From Lentimicrobiaceae bacterium (GTDB lineage Bacteria > Bacteroidota > Bacteroidia > Bacteroidales > Lentimicrobiaceae), in NCBI GenBank assembly GCA_020636745.1, contig JACJXH010000007.1, forward strand, positions 1 through 64,000: 64,000 nt of DNA, in the 5' to 3' direction. This document shows, one piece after another, positions 32,605 to 41,985 of the stretch; the stretch's first letter is position 1; each line of letters opens with the position of its first letter. Made by a program: the position numbers and the translations under genes. The notes under the pieces are model-generated. The model was not told where the DNA came from, made no database searches, and saw nothing but the letters and a program-made list of their open reading frames with translations.

Positions 32605-35600
32605 TCAATTGAAGGTTAAATAGTTTAATTCTAAAACTACACGATTGTATTCAGACAGATTGTACAGATAATTAATTTCAATCTCATTGGCAGTTTCGAG
32701 ACTTTGAATAAACTGGAAGAAATCAGCATCGCCTTGCTGGTAACTTTGTTGAGCAGTGCGGTATATTTCTGATGCCAGGCTTTTTCCGTTTTTGTTATAG
32801 TAATCAATGGCTTCATAATATTGGCCAAGTTCGCTTTGCAGGGACGTTTTTCGGGCTTCAAGTTCTATGCGCAGGTTGTTTTCTTCGGCTTGCGCAACTT
32901 CAACACCAAGACGGGCCGATTTAATTCTTGCATTTTGCCCTCCGAAAAAGAGGGGCAATGCTATTCCTGCCTGATACCCGTAATAATTTTTTGCTCCTGC
33001 ATATGAGTTGGTCCCGTTGAACCACGAAAGCGTAAACTCAGGCATTCTGCTGGCGCGTTCAACTTTTAACCTGCTTTGTTGCAATTTTGTGTAAGAAGCG
33101 TAAAGTGCATTGAGGGGGTTTTGCCCGGTTTCTTTTTCAATTACGGCGAGCATTTGTAACTCAGCAGGCACTATATCTATTGCTTCGTTAGTTTGTAATA
33201 GCTTCTTCAGCTCAATGAGCGCTTTGGCCGTTTCTTGCTCCGATTGCCTTTTGCGCATGCGGATTTGTTCATGCTTCGACTGTGCATTCAGCATTTCAAG
33301 GTAGGAAGTCTCACCTCGTTCATAACGCTGGCCGGCTGCTTTCGAAAAACCGGAATAAATGCTGTCGACATGGCGAAAGCGCTGCTGAACGTTTTTCAGA
33401 TAGAGCAGATTGTAATAGGACTGCAGCACATTTTTGGTCAGCACCTGTATCTTCAGATAATAGGCATTTTCAGAAGCATTTATTTCGGCTTTGCCTGTTT
33501 TACGCTGCGCCATGAGCAGCCCCGGGAAGCTGAAAAATTGTTCGGCACCAATGATATAAAGCGGTTTGTTATTTTCAGCTATATTATTTTGGTCAAAACC
33601 ATAGTAAAATCCGGTTTTTCCAAGTCCGGAAAATGCAGGCAGTGAAGCTTTGCTTTGCTCGGTTCTTAAGCTATCGGCTTTCAACGATTGATTGTTTTGC
33701 AATGCGACAGCAACGGCCTGTTCAGGGCTTAAGGTTTTATTCTGAGCCATCGAAGCCATTGCAGGCAAAAGCAACAATAGCAAAACCGGGATGCTGCGTT
33801 TGAGTTTGAATGGCCATAGCTGAATGCCGGTAACTGTGTCAAAGACGGCGTAAAGCAATGGCAATGCCAGCATGGTAAGCATGGTTGAGGTAATAAGCCC
33901 GCCAATGACTACTGTGGCTAAGGGTCGCTGAACTTCGGCTCCGGCTGAGGTTGAGATGGCCATTGGCAAAAATCCGAGTGCAGCAGCAGCAGCGGTTAGC
34001 ATAACCGGCCTGAGTCGCTGCATGGTGCCTTTCATAATTCTCTCGCGCATGTCAGTTATACCATGTTCTTTGAGCTCTTTTAAATGTTCGATCAGCACAA
34101 TTCCGTTCAGAACAGCTATTCCGAAAAGTGCAATAAACCCTACGCCTGCCGAAATGCTGAATGGCATACCGCGAAGCCAGAGTAGCAAGACGCCGCCTAC
34201 TGTAGCCAAAGGAATGGCCGTGAACACCATAGCGGCTTCTTTGATGGAGCCAAATGCAAAATGCAGAAAGATAAAAATCAACAACAAGGCCACCGGAACT
34301 GCAATTTTGAGCCTTGCAGTGGCGGTACGCAGATTTTCAAACTGGCCCCCATAGGAAATGTAATAACCCGGTGGGAGTTTCAGTTTATCGTTCAAGGTAA
34401 GCTCAACATCTTTCACAACCGATTCCATATCGCGGTTACGCACATTTATACTTACAACCACGCGGCGGTGGGTGTTGTCGCGCGATATTTTAGCCGGGCC
34501 TGTTGTATAGGTGATATCAGCCAGTTCGCTGAGCGGAATGAGTTGGCCGTCGGGCAGGTTGATGCGCAGATTTTCAAGGTTTTCAATATCACGGCGATAA
34601 TCCTTTTTTAGTCTGATAACCATGTCGAAGCGCTTTTCACCTTCAAAAACGCTACCGGCCTCAGCTCCTCCAAATCCGGCAGAAACTATTCGGTTCAGAT
34701 CTTCTGCATTCATTCCATAGCGGGCGAGCTTGTCGCGCCGGTATTTTACACTCATTTGCGGAAGTCCGGCTGTTTTTTCCACTATCACATCGGCTGCCCC
34801 ATCAATATGTTCAATAAGCCGTTTTACTTCAAAAGCTTTTTGATTCAGCACATCCATGTCTTCACCAAAAATTTTCACTGCCACATCGGCTCTTACGCCG
34901 GTAATCAGCTCGTTAAAGCGCATTTCAATGGGTTGGGTAAACTCATATTCAATGCCCGGGATTACCGAAAGGGCTTCTTTAAATTTATCAGCCAGCTCAT
35001 CTTTGCTTTTGGCCGAAACCCACTCACTTTTGGGCTTTAGTTTAATGATAATGTCACTTTCTTCCATTGACATTGGGTCGGTAGGGACTTCAGCTGCCCC
35101 AATTCTACTGACAATTTGATCAACCTCAGGGAATTTCTTTATCAGAATGTTTTCCATTTGAGTTGTCATTTCAATGGTTTTTGACAACGATGTTCCGGTT
35201 TTCAGAACAGGTTGAATGACAAAATCTCCTTCATCCAGGGTTGGTACAAACTCTCCTCCCATGCGGGAATAAAGAAAGCCAACAAGCACCAGTGAAGCGA
35301 GTGCACTGCCAAAAATGATTTTTTTATGATCATATGACCATTCAATTACCGGTTTGTAACTCTTGTAGGCAATATGCATGATCCACTTCGAAACGCTCTT
35401 CTTTACTTCTTTCTCAGGTTTAAGAAAGAGTGAAGCTGCAACAGGAAGCCATGTTAAGCAAAAAATGATGGCACCTACCAGTGCAAAACTAAACGAAAGG
35501 GCCATCGGGCGAAACATTTTTCCTTCAACGCCACTGAGCGAAAGAATGGGAATAAATACCAGCAGGATGATAAACTGCCCGAAGATGGCAGAGTTCATCA

Positions 35601-36945
35601 TTTTTGAGGCGCCTTCAAACGTGACACTGTCGACCAGAATCTGTCTTTTATCGCCCTGTGAAGCAGAAAACTCGTCTTTGACTACCGTTAATCGCAGGGC
35701 AATGTATTCGACGATGATAACGGCTCCGTCAATTATAATTCCGAAGTCAATAGCTCCCAGGCTCATGAGGTTGGCATCAATGCCAAAAATATACATCATG
35801 GAAATGGTGAAAAGCAGTGAAAGCGGAATAAGTGAAGCTATCACCATGCCCGATCGGAAATTTCCTAAGAGCAGTACCACAACAAAAATCACAATAAGAC
35901 AACCCAGTATCAGATTTTCTGAAACGGTAAATGTTGTTTTGGCAATCAGCTCACTGCGTTCGAGCACCGGATTGATATAAACGCCTTCCGGCAGGGTCTT
36001 CTGCAATTCGGCAACCCTCGATTTTACTTCAGTTATAACTTTGTTAGAATTGGCGTTTTTCAACATCATGATTTGCCCAAGCACTTTTTCGCCCTGCCCG
36101 TTTCCGGTAATGGCTCCAAATCTGTTGGCATGGCCAAATCTAACCTCGGCTATGTCGCGGATAAGTATTGGAATACCGTTTTTGGTTCTGACAACAATAG
36201 ATTCGATATCCTGGACAGATGAAACCAATCCTTCACCCCGCACAAAATAGGATTCCTGCTGTTTTTCAATATAGGCGCCTCCCGCTACACTGTTGTTTTT
36301 GCTGATTGCTTCAAAAACTTCGCCAATACTAAGCCCAAATGCATTGAGTGTTTCGGGATTTAAAGCAATTTCATATTGTTTCAGATAGCCGCCCCAGGTA
36401 TTTATTTCAACTACTCCCGGTATCCCCGATAACTGTCGCTTTACCACCCAATCCTGTATGGTGCGCAACTCCATTGGGCTGTAGCGGTTTTCATAACCAG
36501 GTTTGGTGTCAAGTATATATTGATAAATTTCGCCCAGTCCGGTTGTTATCGGCCCCATTTCAGGAGTGCCAAAGCCTTCAGGGATATTAGCCGAGGCACT
36601 TTTTATTTTTTCAGCAATCAGCTGTCGGGGAAGGTATGTCCCGGTTTTGTCTTCAAAAACTATGGTGACAACTGAAAGGCCGAATTTTGAAACTGATCTT
36701 ATTTCTTTTACACCTGGCAGATTTGCCATTTCCAGCTCAACAGGATAGGTGATAAACTGCTCAACATCCTGTGTTGAAAGATTACCTGAAGTTGTAATTA
36801 CCTGAACCTGATTGTTGGTGATATCCGGTACGGCTCCAACGGGTATCTGCGTAAGCGAATATAGTCCGAAAGCTGCAACAGACAATGTAAACAGGATAAT
36901 GATAAGCTTGTTGTGAATGCTGAAGTGAATGATCCGATCAAGCAT
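32605..36945 (-). CDS. CzcA-type heavy-metal RND pump fused to a TolC-like channel
   Basis: A 1446-residue two-part protein. Residues 1-1045 are a complete HME-RND proton antiporter with 12 helices. VGAVPDITNNQVQV lies near the N-terminus, the helix-4 motif DFGIIIDGAVIIVEY starts at D400, and GEFVPTLDEGDFVIQP and ALGFLPMAISTSAGAEVQRP follow. The DFG...DGAV form of helix 4 is that of divalent-metal CzcA-type pumps (Zn, Co, Cd) rather than Cu/Ag CusA. A basic-hydrophobic segment (about 1047-1067, KRSIPVLLLLLLPAMASMA) then leads into a TolC-family domain (1068-1446) beginning TLSPEQAVAVALQNNQSL. The adaptor gene follows, giving a full tripartite pump from two genes. Confidence 0.92.
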   Translation of the reverse strand: MLDRIIHFSIHNKLIIILFTLSVAAFGLYSLTQIPVGAVPDITNNQVQVITTSGNLSTQDVEQFITYPVELEMANLPGVKEIRSVSKFGLSVVTIVFEDKTGTYLPRQLIAEKIKSASANIPEGFGTPEMGPITTGLGEIYQYILDTKPGYENRYSPMELRTIQDWVVKRQLSGIPGVVEINTWGGYLKQYEIALNPETLNAFGLSIGEVFEAISKNNSVAGGAYIEKQQESYFVRGEGLVSSVQDIESIVVRTKNGIPILIRDIAEVRFGHANRFGAITGNGQGEKVLGQIMMLKNANSNKVITEVKSRVAELQKTLPEGVYINPVLERSELIAKTTFTVSENLILGCLIVIFVVVLLLGNFRSGMVIASLIPLSLLFTISMMYIFGIDANLMSLGAIDFGIIIDGAVIIVEYIALRLTVVKDEFSASQGDKRQILVDSVTFEGASKMMNSAIFGQFIILLVFIPILSLSGVEGKMFRPMALSFSFALVGAIIFCLTWLPVAASLFLKPEKEVKKSVSKWIMHIAYKSYKPVIEWSYDHKKIIFGSALASLVLVGFLYSRMGGEFVPTLDEGDFVIQPVLKTGTSLSKTIEMTTQMENILIKKFPEVDQIVSRIGAAEVPTDPMSMEESDIIIKLKPKSEWVSAKSKDELADKFKEALSVIPGIEYEFTQPIEMRFNELITGVRADVAVKIFGEDMDVLNQKAFEVKRLIEHIDGAADVIVEKTAGLPQMSVKYRRDKLARYGMNAEDLNRIVSAGFGGAEAGSVFEGEKRFDMVIRLKKDYRRDIENLENLRINLPDGQLIPLSELADITYTTGPAKISRDNTHRRVVVSINVRNRDMESVVKDVELTLNDKLKLPPGYYISYGGQFENLRTATARLKIAVPVALLLIFIFLHFAFGSIKEAAMVFTAIPLATVGGVLLLWLRGMPFSISAGVGFIALFGIAVLNGIVLIEHLKELKEHGITDMRERIMKGTMQRLRPVMLTAAAAALGFLPMAISTSAGAEVQRPLATVVIGGLITSTMLTMLALPLLYAVFDTVTGIQLWPFKLKRSIPVLLLLLLPAMASMAQNKTLSPEQAVAVALQNNQSLKADSLRTEQSKASLPAFSGLGKTGFYYGFDQNNIAENNKPLYIIGAEQFFSFPGLLMAQRKTGKAEINASENAYYLKIQVLTKNVLQSYYNLLYLKNVQQRFRHVDSIYSGFSKAAGQRYERGETSYLEMLNAQSKHEQIRMRKRQSEQETAKALIELKKLLQTNEAIDIVPAELQMLAVIEKETGQNPLNALYASYTKLQQSRLKVERASRMPEFTLSWFNGTNSYAGAKNYYGYQAGIALPLFFGGQNARIKSARLGVEVAQAEENNLRIELEARKTSLQSELGQYYEAIDYYNKNGKSLASEIYRTAQQSYQQGDADFFQFIQSLETANEIEINYLYNLSEYNRVVLELNYLTFN

Positions 36946-36989
36946 AATGTGTTTATAAGACAGAGTGACAATAGCAAACGGCAGAAGTC

Positions 36990-37014
36990 AATCTGCATAG
37001 CTGTGATGCAGATT
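36990..37014. promoter_or_regulatory. inverted repeat, candidate operator of the metal pump operon
   Basis: A perfect 9-base inverted repeat, AATCTGCAT (36990-36998) and ATGCAGATT (37006-37014), with a 7-base spacer. It lies about 45 bases upstream of the pump start codon at 36945. The 25-base dyad is of the size bound by dimeric repressors such as MerR-, ArsR- or Fur-type proteins. A hairpin role in the leader RNA is the alternative. Confidence 0.45.
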
Positions 37015-37074
37015 AACTCCCAATATTATATATTGAATTTTAATTTCTTTTCAGAAAAGATAAATATACTCAAT

Positions 37075-37704
37075 TTATTTGATAAGACTAATCCCTTCTG
37101 TTGCCGATTTATCGCCGGGCTTGTTCAGCAGGGCTTTCCCAAACAGGATTTTAGCCTCGCGCAGTTTTCCCAATTGATAATTGGTCCAGGCAGTCATAAT
37201 TAAAGCGTCATAATCAAATGGGTACAAATTGGCGATTTTCTCAAAATACCTGAAAGCATTCTGATAATCTTTGCGGCCATAATAAATCAGTCCTAATCTG
37301 TAGTTGGTTGTATAGTGATTCGGGTCGAGTTTAAGTATTTCGTTATAGCGTGTAATTACCTGATTCCAGTTTCCGGCAGATGAAGCAGGGAGCGCATAGC
37401 CAAGCTTAGCCTCAATGGACATGGGCATCAGGGTGATGGCTTTGTTATAGTATGCAATGGATTCGGTAAATAGGCCGGACTGATAGGTGAGCCAGCCTAA
37501 ACGCAGGTTTATTTCATACGAAGATTCATCGTACACCTTTTTAAGGACTTCAATAGCTTTGCCGTATTCTGCATTGGCTTCGTAAGTGTAGCTGGCACTA
37601 AAAACATCGGGAAGTGAGCTTTTTTCCTGAGCTGATAAACTGAAACCAATGAGAAATAAGAAAACAGAAATCGCTGTTATTCTTAGTTTTAATGTAAATT
37701 CCAT
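37075..37704 (-). CDS. exported TPR-repeat protein
   Basis: A 209-residue protein. The signal peptide ends in SLSAQ. At least four tetratricopeptide repeats follow (about 35-205), with the recurring pattern of A/G at helix A and Y-x-x-A-I at helix B (AEYGKAIEVLKKVYDES, GLFTESIAYYNKAITLMP, GNWNQVITRYNEILKLDPN, KDYQNAFRYFEKIANLYP). TPRs make protein contacts; a periplasmic scaffold role is likely. The gene is last of a four-gene unit and overlaps the barrel gene by 16 bases, so translation is coupled. Confidence 0.85.
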   Translation of the reverse strand: MEFTLKLRITAISVFLFLIGFSLSAQEKSSLPDVFSASYTYEANAEYGKAIEVLKKVYDESSYEINLRLGWLTYQSGLFTESIAYYNKAITLMPMSIEAKLGYALPASSAGNWNQVITRYNEILKLDPNHYTTNYRLGLIYYGRKDYQNAFRYFEKIANLYPFDYDALIMTAWTNYQLGKLREAKILFGKALLNKPGDKSATEGISLIK

Positions 37705-39023
37705 GTGATTCCTCCTGTGATACTTTGGTTAATGTAATGATAAGAATAAATTCCGGGAACAGCATCCATTCCATAAAATAATTCTGTTCCTTCCCGGAAA
37801 AAAATCTGATATCTCAGACTTAATTTCAGATAATCGTTTACGTTGAGGATTAACCGGGAGCCAGCCCGGGATTCTACTTTTTCGAATGAGTTGTAAACTA
37901 CCTGTAAATTCTGTTCGGCGCTGTTGGCCAGATTGCCCCACGTGTAAAAGGCTTCGCCCCATAATTTGCGGAATATTCTGCCGCCAATCATTTGATGGAG
38001 AATGTATTCACTGTCAGTGTCAGAGGAAAGAATATTTAATGTGGTAGATGTGTAAAGATTGAGGTTGCCGAAAGGTCTTAAGAAAACTGTGCCGGATGCT
38101 TGTGTGAAATCCCATTCACCTGAATGTATAAACCATGCACCTGCCGAAACTGTAACGTAAGGGCTTGAAAAGCTGAATTCACCTCCGGCAGCATAGTCGT
38201 TATAATTGAGCTCAACTGACGGTCCAATTAGCCTCTGCACCAGCGAGTCATTACTTGTTAGCGGGTTGTCAACTCTCACATTGATGATTCTAAAAGCAGG
38301 CGTTATGCTGAAATGTTTGCTGATGATAAAAGAAGGCGAAAGATACGCCTCCCACTCTGAAACACTGTAATTGCCTTGCAACGTGTCCAGCCCGTTTATA
38401 TTTACCATGCGCGTTTTGTTGAAATTTAACCGGGCAAAGGCTGCCTGAATGCCAAACCTGTACTTTATGGGTTGTGCAATTCCGGCCAGCAGGTATTGCG
38501 AATTCCGGTTCAGGTAAACTTCTGAGTATAAGCCGGGGTCGGTTTGTTTATTCAGTTCATATTGCTCTGGATGATTGGTGAAAGCAGGCCCTGTTTCCAG
38601 GTAAAGCAGCGGCATGCGCTCCGACCGGCCCATTGCATGGGCAGGCTGCTCAGGCATTTTGCTGAGTAACAATCGGGATTCATTTGTTTGACTACTATAT
38701 TGAAATGATTTATACAGCAGATAGCTGGCATATTCATCATAGCCTCCAAATTCCACCGCTTTTTTTAGATGCCTTGTGGCCCTTACGTAACGTTTGTTTT
38801 CAAAGGCTGCACGGCCAACCCTTACCCGCAGATAAAAATAGTCAACTCCATTCTCAATGGCATTTTCGCCAACCATGAGCAAGCTGTCCCATTTTTGCTC
38901 ATTATATAACCGTAGTGTCAATGATTCAATGTCATTGATGGTAATACCGCATTTTCCGGTAAAAGGAAGGTGCAAAAGCAAACTGCTTATCAGGCAGATT
39001 TTGAAAAGTGATTTAAACGTCAT
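37689..39023 (-). CDS. outer-membrane beta-barrel protein with N-terminal TPR region
   Basis: The protein has 444 residues, with a signal peptide (LLHLPFTGKCG). An alpha-helical TPR-like part follows (about 28-125, AAFENKRYVRATRHLKKAVEFGG). The rest (about 145-444) is made of alternating beta-strands rich in aromatic residues and ends in SITGGITWNLH, typical of an outer-membrane barrel. The layout recalls YaiO-type barrel proteins, but I cannot confirm the family. It starts 10 bases after the transporter/peptidase gene and overlaps the next TPR gene. It could form an outer-membrane pore or dock for the fused inner-membrane protein. Confidence 0.78.
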   Translation of the reverse strand: MTFKSLFKICLISSLLLHLPFTGKCGITINDIESLTLRLYNEQKWDSLLMVGENAIENGVDYFYLRVRVGRAAFENKRYVRATRHLKKAVEFGGYDEYASYLLYKSFQYSSQTNESRLLLSKMPEQPAHAMGRSERMPLLYLETGPAFTNHPEQYELNKQTDPGLYSEVYLNRNSQYLLAGIAQPIKYRFGIQAAFARLNFNKTRMVNINGLDTLQGNYSVSEWEAYLSPSFIISKHFSITPAFRIINVRVDNPLTSNDSLVQRLIGPSVELNYNDYAAGGEFSFSSPYVTVSAGAWFIHSGEWDFTQASGTVFLRPFGNLNLYTSTTLNILSSDTDSEYILHQMIGGRIFRKLWGEAFYTWGNLANSAEQNLQVVYNSFEKVESRAGSRLILNVNDYLKLSLRYQIFFREGTELFYGMDAVPGIYSYHYINQSITGGITWNLH

Positions 39024-39033
39024 GTGGTTGCCT

Positions 39034-41220
39034 TTATTTAAAAGCTGCTGTTGCCTTCATTTTTTTAGTTTGAATATCGAGTGATTGTAACCGGTTTTCC
39101 GATATATGCATAACGTATTTCCAGTCTCTTAATTGCTGTCCGGCCAGGTGAAGGCGACACCCGGATTCAATATGTAAATTGTTTCCGGCCAAATCTTCTT
39201 CACGGTTTTTGTAAGTAAGCAGGAATGAAGGTTTCAGGAAAAGCACAAAAGGGGCCAGTATGTCCTGTACCAGACGCAATAGCCCTGTTTTAAGTATAGT
39301 AGGAGGGTAAATGTCCTGCACCTGCATGCCTTTATAAAAGCCCAGGGGTAATTTGTAAGCTGCAAGATAAAAATGATACAATACGGTGTGACGGTTGCCT
39401 TCGAAATGAGTGAAGTAAAATAGTTTGGTTTCCTTTTTGTAATAGGCTTTTGAGCCTGAAGAGTTGCATTGCAGATAAGTGTTGTTAAACATATCTGTCT
39501 GCACTGTCCATTCTCCGTTTGATTGTTCATCGCCTGAGATGGTATATTCTATCTGCTGACCCGGCACAAATTCAAATGCTTTGCTAAGAGAGGTTTCAAC
39601 TTCGATATTCTGCACCAATTGGTTTTCCTCCGGAATTCCTGATAGTCTGAGCAGGTGATGAACATTGTTTACGACATATTGAGCAAAAGGGTATTTAAGT
39701 GTTTTAGCGCCTACGTAAGGAGTGGTCTGAAACTGAAAGTGCAAATGCGGATAAGGTGAACGTCCTGAATTTCCGCAGGATGCGATTACCTGTCCTTTAT
39801 AAACATAAGAGCCACGAGTAACCTGAATGCTGTCTTTTTTCAGATGGCACAGCTTTGAATAAAGTCCGTCCTTGTGCTTGATAATGATTAGATTACCCCA
39901 ATTTTGATCGAGATTAAATGCGCCGGGTTCATTGTCGTCAATCATGTCGATTGTTTCTTCAATCCACCCGTCTGCAGGAGCCAGAATGGGCTTGTTGAAG
40001 CAGTAATAATCGGAGAGTTGTGTCCCTTCGCCGTTAAATTCAAGTTGATTTTCATCGGTAATTACAAAGTCCCAGGCGTGTTTCCAGTCATCGCGGTGTG
40101 TGTGCTGCCCATTATGCCCCTGACTGATATACCATGTGCCGTAAAAAGGGAGCGAGAATTGAAAATATTGCTGGTTACGGAATCTTTCCCTGGCATTCAT
40201 TCCGGCATAGAGGTTCTTTTCGGGCGTGAAATGCTGTACAATCACAGTTTCAGGTTTAAGTAACATGCGCTCCCTGAATTTCATGGCATACAAAAACATA
40301 AGCACAACCACATTAAACGGCAGGGAATAAATGACCAGTTGGTAGGGCTTCATCAGTTCAGCTGAGCCGGTAATAAAAATGGAAACAACAGGTGTAAGAA
40401 TTAATACCCATAAAAGTGACCAGCGTGAGGCTATCATAAAAAAGCCGCCGATGGCAATTGCGGTTAATATGTGGTTAAATCCTATAAAGCCGTAATCAAG
40501 GTCGTGAATGTTGGCGCCAATAATAAGGTAAAATGTCCAGGCTGCTGCAAATCCAAGTATGGAAAGCAGAAATGCTATTCTTGAGTAAATCAGTAATCCT
40601 GCAGCAATCAGGATTCCTGCAAGCAGATGGTATTGAAAGAAGATGGCGCCGAGGGATTTAAAATATGTTTTGACAACCAGTGGCCATTGAACATCGCCAA
40701 ACCAAAGGTAAATATCTACCATTAGCTGGCCACCCCGCCCGTACATTGTATTGAGTGCGTAAATGTCACCCTCGCTGGGAGTCAGGCCGGCATAATTTCT
40801 GATAGCAAGCTGCGAAAGCCAGATCACAAGTAAAAAGGGGATTGTCAGATAGGGGAGTCCGTATTTGCCCAGCACACCTTCAAAAATCAGTGTGACAAAA
40901 AGCGTTGCCAGTGAAATGAAAAGTAAAATGGCAAAGAATGGAACAGATGGTTCCAGGGCAATGCCAAGCCCCATGCCTACCAACAAGGCATTAAACCCAT
41001 AGAACCCATTGTTGATGTTGTTGAAATTAAGCCCCAGCAACCTGGCAGCCAGATTGGCTGTAATTACAGAAATAATGCCTGCCAGTCCTGCGTAGATGTC
41101 AAAAAAGGAAACAATGAGAAGCAATACCCCAAAAACCTGATTTTTGGAGAAAAATATCATTGAATAGCTATTCAGAATGCTGCTGATAGCATTTTTTACC
41201 AGCCTGTTGTGTTTGAGCAT
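39034..41220 (-). CDS. urea-transporter-like membrane protein fused to an M23 peptidase domain
   Basis: A 728-residue fusion. Residues about 15-320 form ten hydrophobic segments with the UT-family style (VFGVLLLIVSFFDIYAGLAG, NNGFYGFNALLVGMGLGIAL and its second-half echo LDYGFIGFNHILTAIAIGG). This is a two-fold pseudo-repeat as in urea channels. Residues about 360-500 resemble the lysostaphin/LytM M23 fold: KHAWDF (H381, D384), a lipoyl-like NKPILAPADGWIE, HLKKDSIQVTRGSYVYKGQVIASCGNSG and PHLHFQF (H492, H494). The spacing H-x-x-D differs from the usual H-x-x-x-D. The last 225 residues are unrecognised. The peptidase should face the periplasm. The gene is downstream of a sigma factor and upstream of two envelope genes. 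Confidence 0.82.
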   Translation of the reverse strand: MLKHNRLVKNAISSILNSYSMIFFSKNQVFGVLLLIVSFFDIYAGLAGIISVITANLAARLLGLNFNNINNGFYGFNALLVGMGLGIALEPSVPFFAILLFISLATLFVTLIFEGVLGKYGLPYLTIPFLLVIWLSQLAIRNYAGLTPSEGDIYALNTMYGRGGQLMVDIYLWFGDVQWPLVVKTYFKSLGAIFFQYHLLAGILIAAGLLIYSRIAFLLSILGFAAAWTFYLIIGANIHDLDYGFIGFNHILTAIAIGGFFMIASRWSLLWVLILTPVVSIFITGSAELMKPYQLVIYSLPFNVVVLMFLYAMKFRERMLLKPETVIVQHFTPEKNLYAGMNARERFRNQQYFQFSLPFYGTWYISQGHNGQHTHRDDWKHAWDFVITDENQLEFNGEGTQLSDYYCFNKPILAPADGWIEETIDMIDDNEPGAFNLDQNWGNLIIIKHKDGLYSKLCHLKKDSIQVTRGSYVYKGQVIASCGNSGRSPYPHLHFQFQTTPYVGAKTLKYPFAQYVVNNVHHLLRLSGIPEENQLVQNIEVETSLSKAFEFVPGQQIEYTISGDEQSNGEWTVQTDMFNNTYLQCNSSGSKAYYKKETKLFYFTHFEGNRHTVLYHFYLAAYKLPLGFYKGMQVQDIYPPTILKTGLLRLVQDILAPFVLFLKPSFLLTYKNREEDLAGNNLHIESGCRLHLAGQQLRDWKYVMHISENRLQSLDIQTKKMKATAAFK

Positions 41221-41253
41221 GAAGATTTCTGATAATGGGTTTAAAGGCAGAAA

Positions 41254-41829
41254 TTATTCAATAAAATCTCTCATCCTGGGATCGTTCATAATAGCCTTTT
41301 TTAACCTTTCCTTGCAATTGTATTTTTTGGTTTTGGCGTAGTTTTCTGAACCATAGCCCATTGTGTCGGCTATGTCTTTAGATGAAAATTTCTGAAGTGA
41401 AAGCAGCAGAATACGTTGACAGTCCTTTTCCATGGCATTGAAATGTTCGCGATAGATGCGGTATTTCATCTGTTCGTTTTCGGCAGCTTCTTTATTGGCT
41501 GATTCAGGGATGTTGAAGAATTTCTCAATGAGATCAAAACTGGTGCCTCCTTTGCGTTTTACCTTTAAGCGCTGCATCCATAGGTTGCGGCTAATGGAAT
41601 AGAGGTATGTCAGGAAAGAACACGTAAGATAGAAGTCGTCTTTTTGAACATTTTTAAGAATCACAATTAATGATTCCTGAAAAATATCTTCTGCATCTTC
41701 CTCATTCCCTGTATTCTTTTTTATCAGGTATCTGATGGTTGGAAAAAATTCCTGATAAACATGCTTGATGATATAATCTGAATTGAGTTTAAGCCCTTCG
41801 ACAATAGCCCGATCGGAAAAATGTATCAT
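41254..41829 (-). CDS. ECF-type RNA polymerase sigma factor
   Basis: The protein has 191 residues. Sigma region 2 (about 20-95) contains NEEDAEDIFQESLIVIL and FLTYLYSISRNLWMQRLK. Region 4 (about 125-185) contains CQRILLLSLQKFSSKDIADTMGYGSENYAKTKKYNCKERL, a helix-turn-helix for the -35 element. No anti-sigma gene with a membrane helix lies next to it, unlike the SusC-linked ECF loci. It is first in a unit with the urea-transporter/M23 fusion 33 bases downstream, so it may drive its own operon; that is an inference. Confidence 0.92.
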   Translation of the reverse strand: MIHFSDRAIVEGLKLNSDYIIKHVYQEFFPTIRYLIKKNTGNEEDAEDIFQESLIVILKNVQKDDFYLTCSFLTYLYSISRNLWMQRLKVKRKGGTSFDLIEKFFNIPESANKEAAENEQMKYRIYREHFNAMEKDCQRILLLSLQKFSSKDIADTMGYGSENYAKTKKYNCKERLKKAIMNDPRMRDFIE

Positions 41830-41985
41830 CCAGCGCCTGATTTTATTTTTTGATATTCTGCAACAACATTTTTTTGGCCTGATTGTTTAAGGATACCCAA
41901 ATCTGAAGCCAAAAAGCCTTGCTTTTCTGTTAAATGAGTTCATAAAAATAGATATTTTGAACGAGTCTGCAAAAGGATAAGTAAA

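Noticed and set aside
35378..35980. 200-codon plus-strand frame inside the RND pump gene
   Set aside because: It is rich in Ser/Ile/Met as expected of the complement of membrane-helix codons, and the pump frame is certain.
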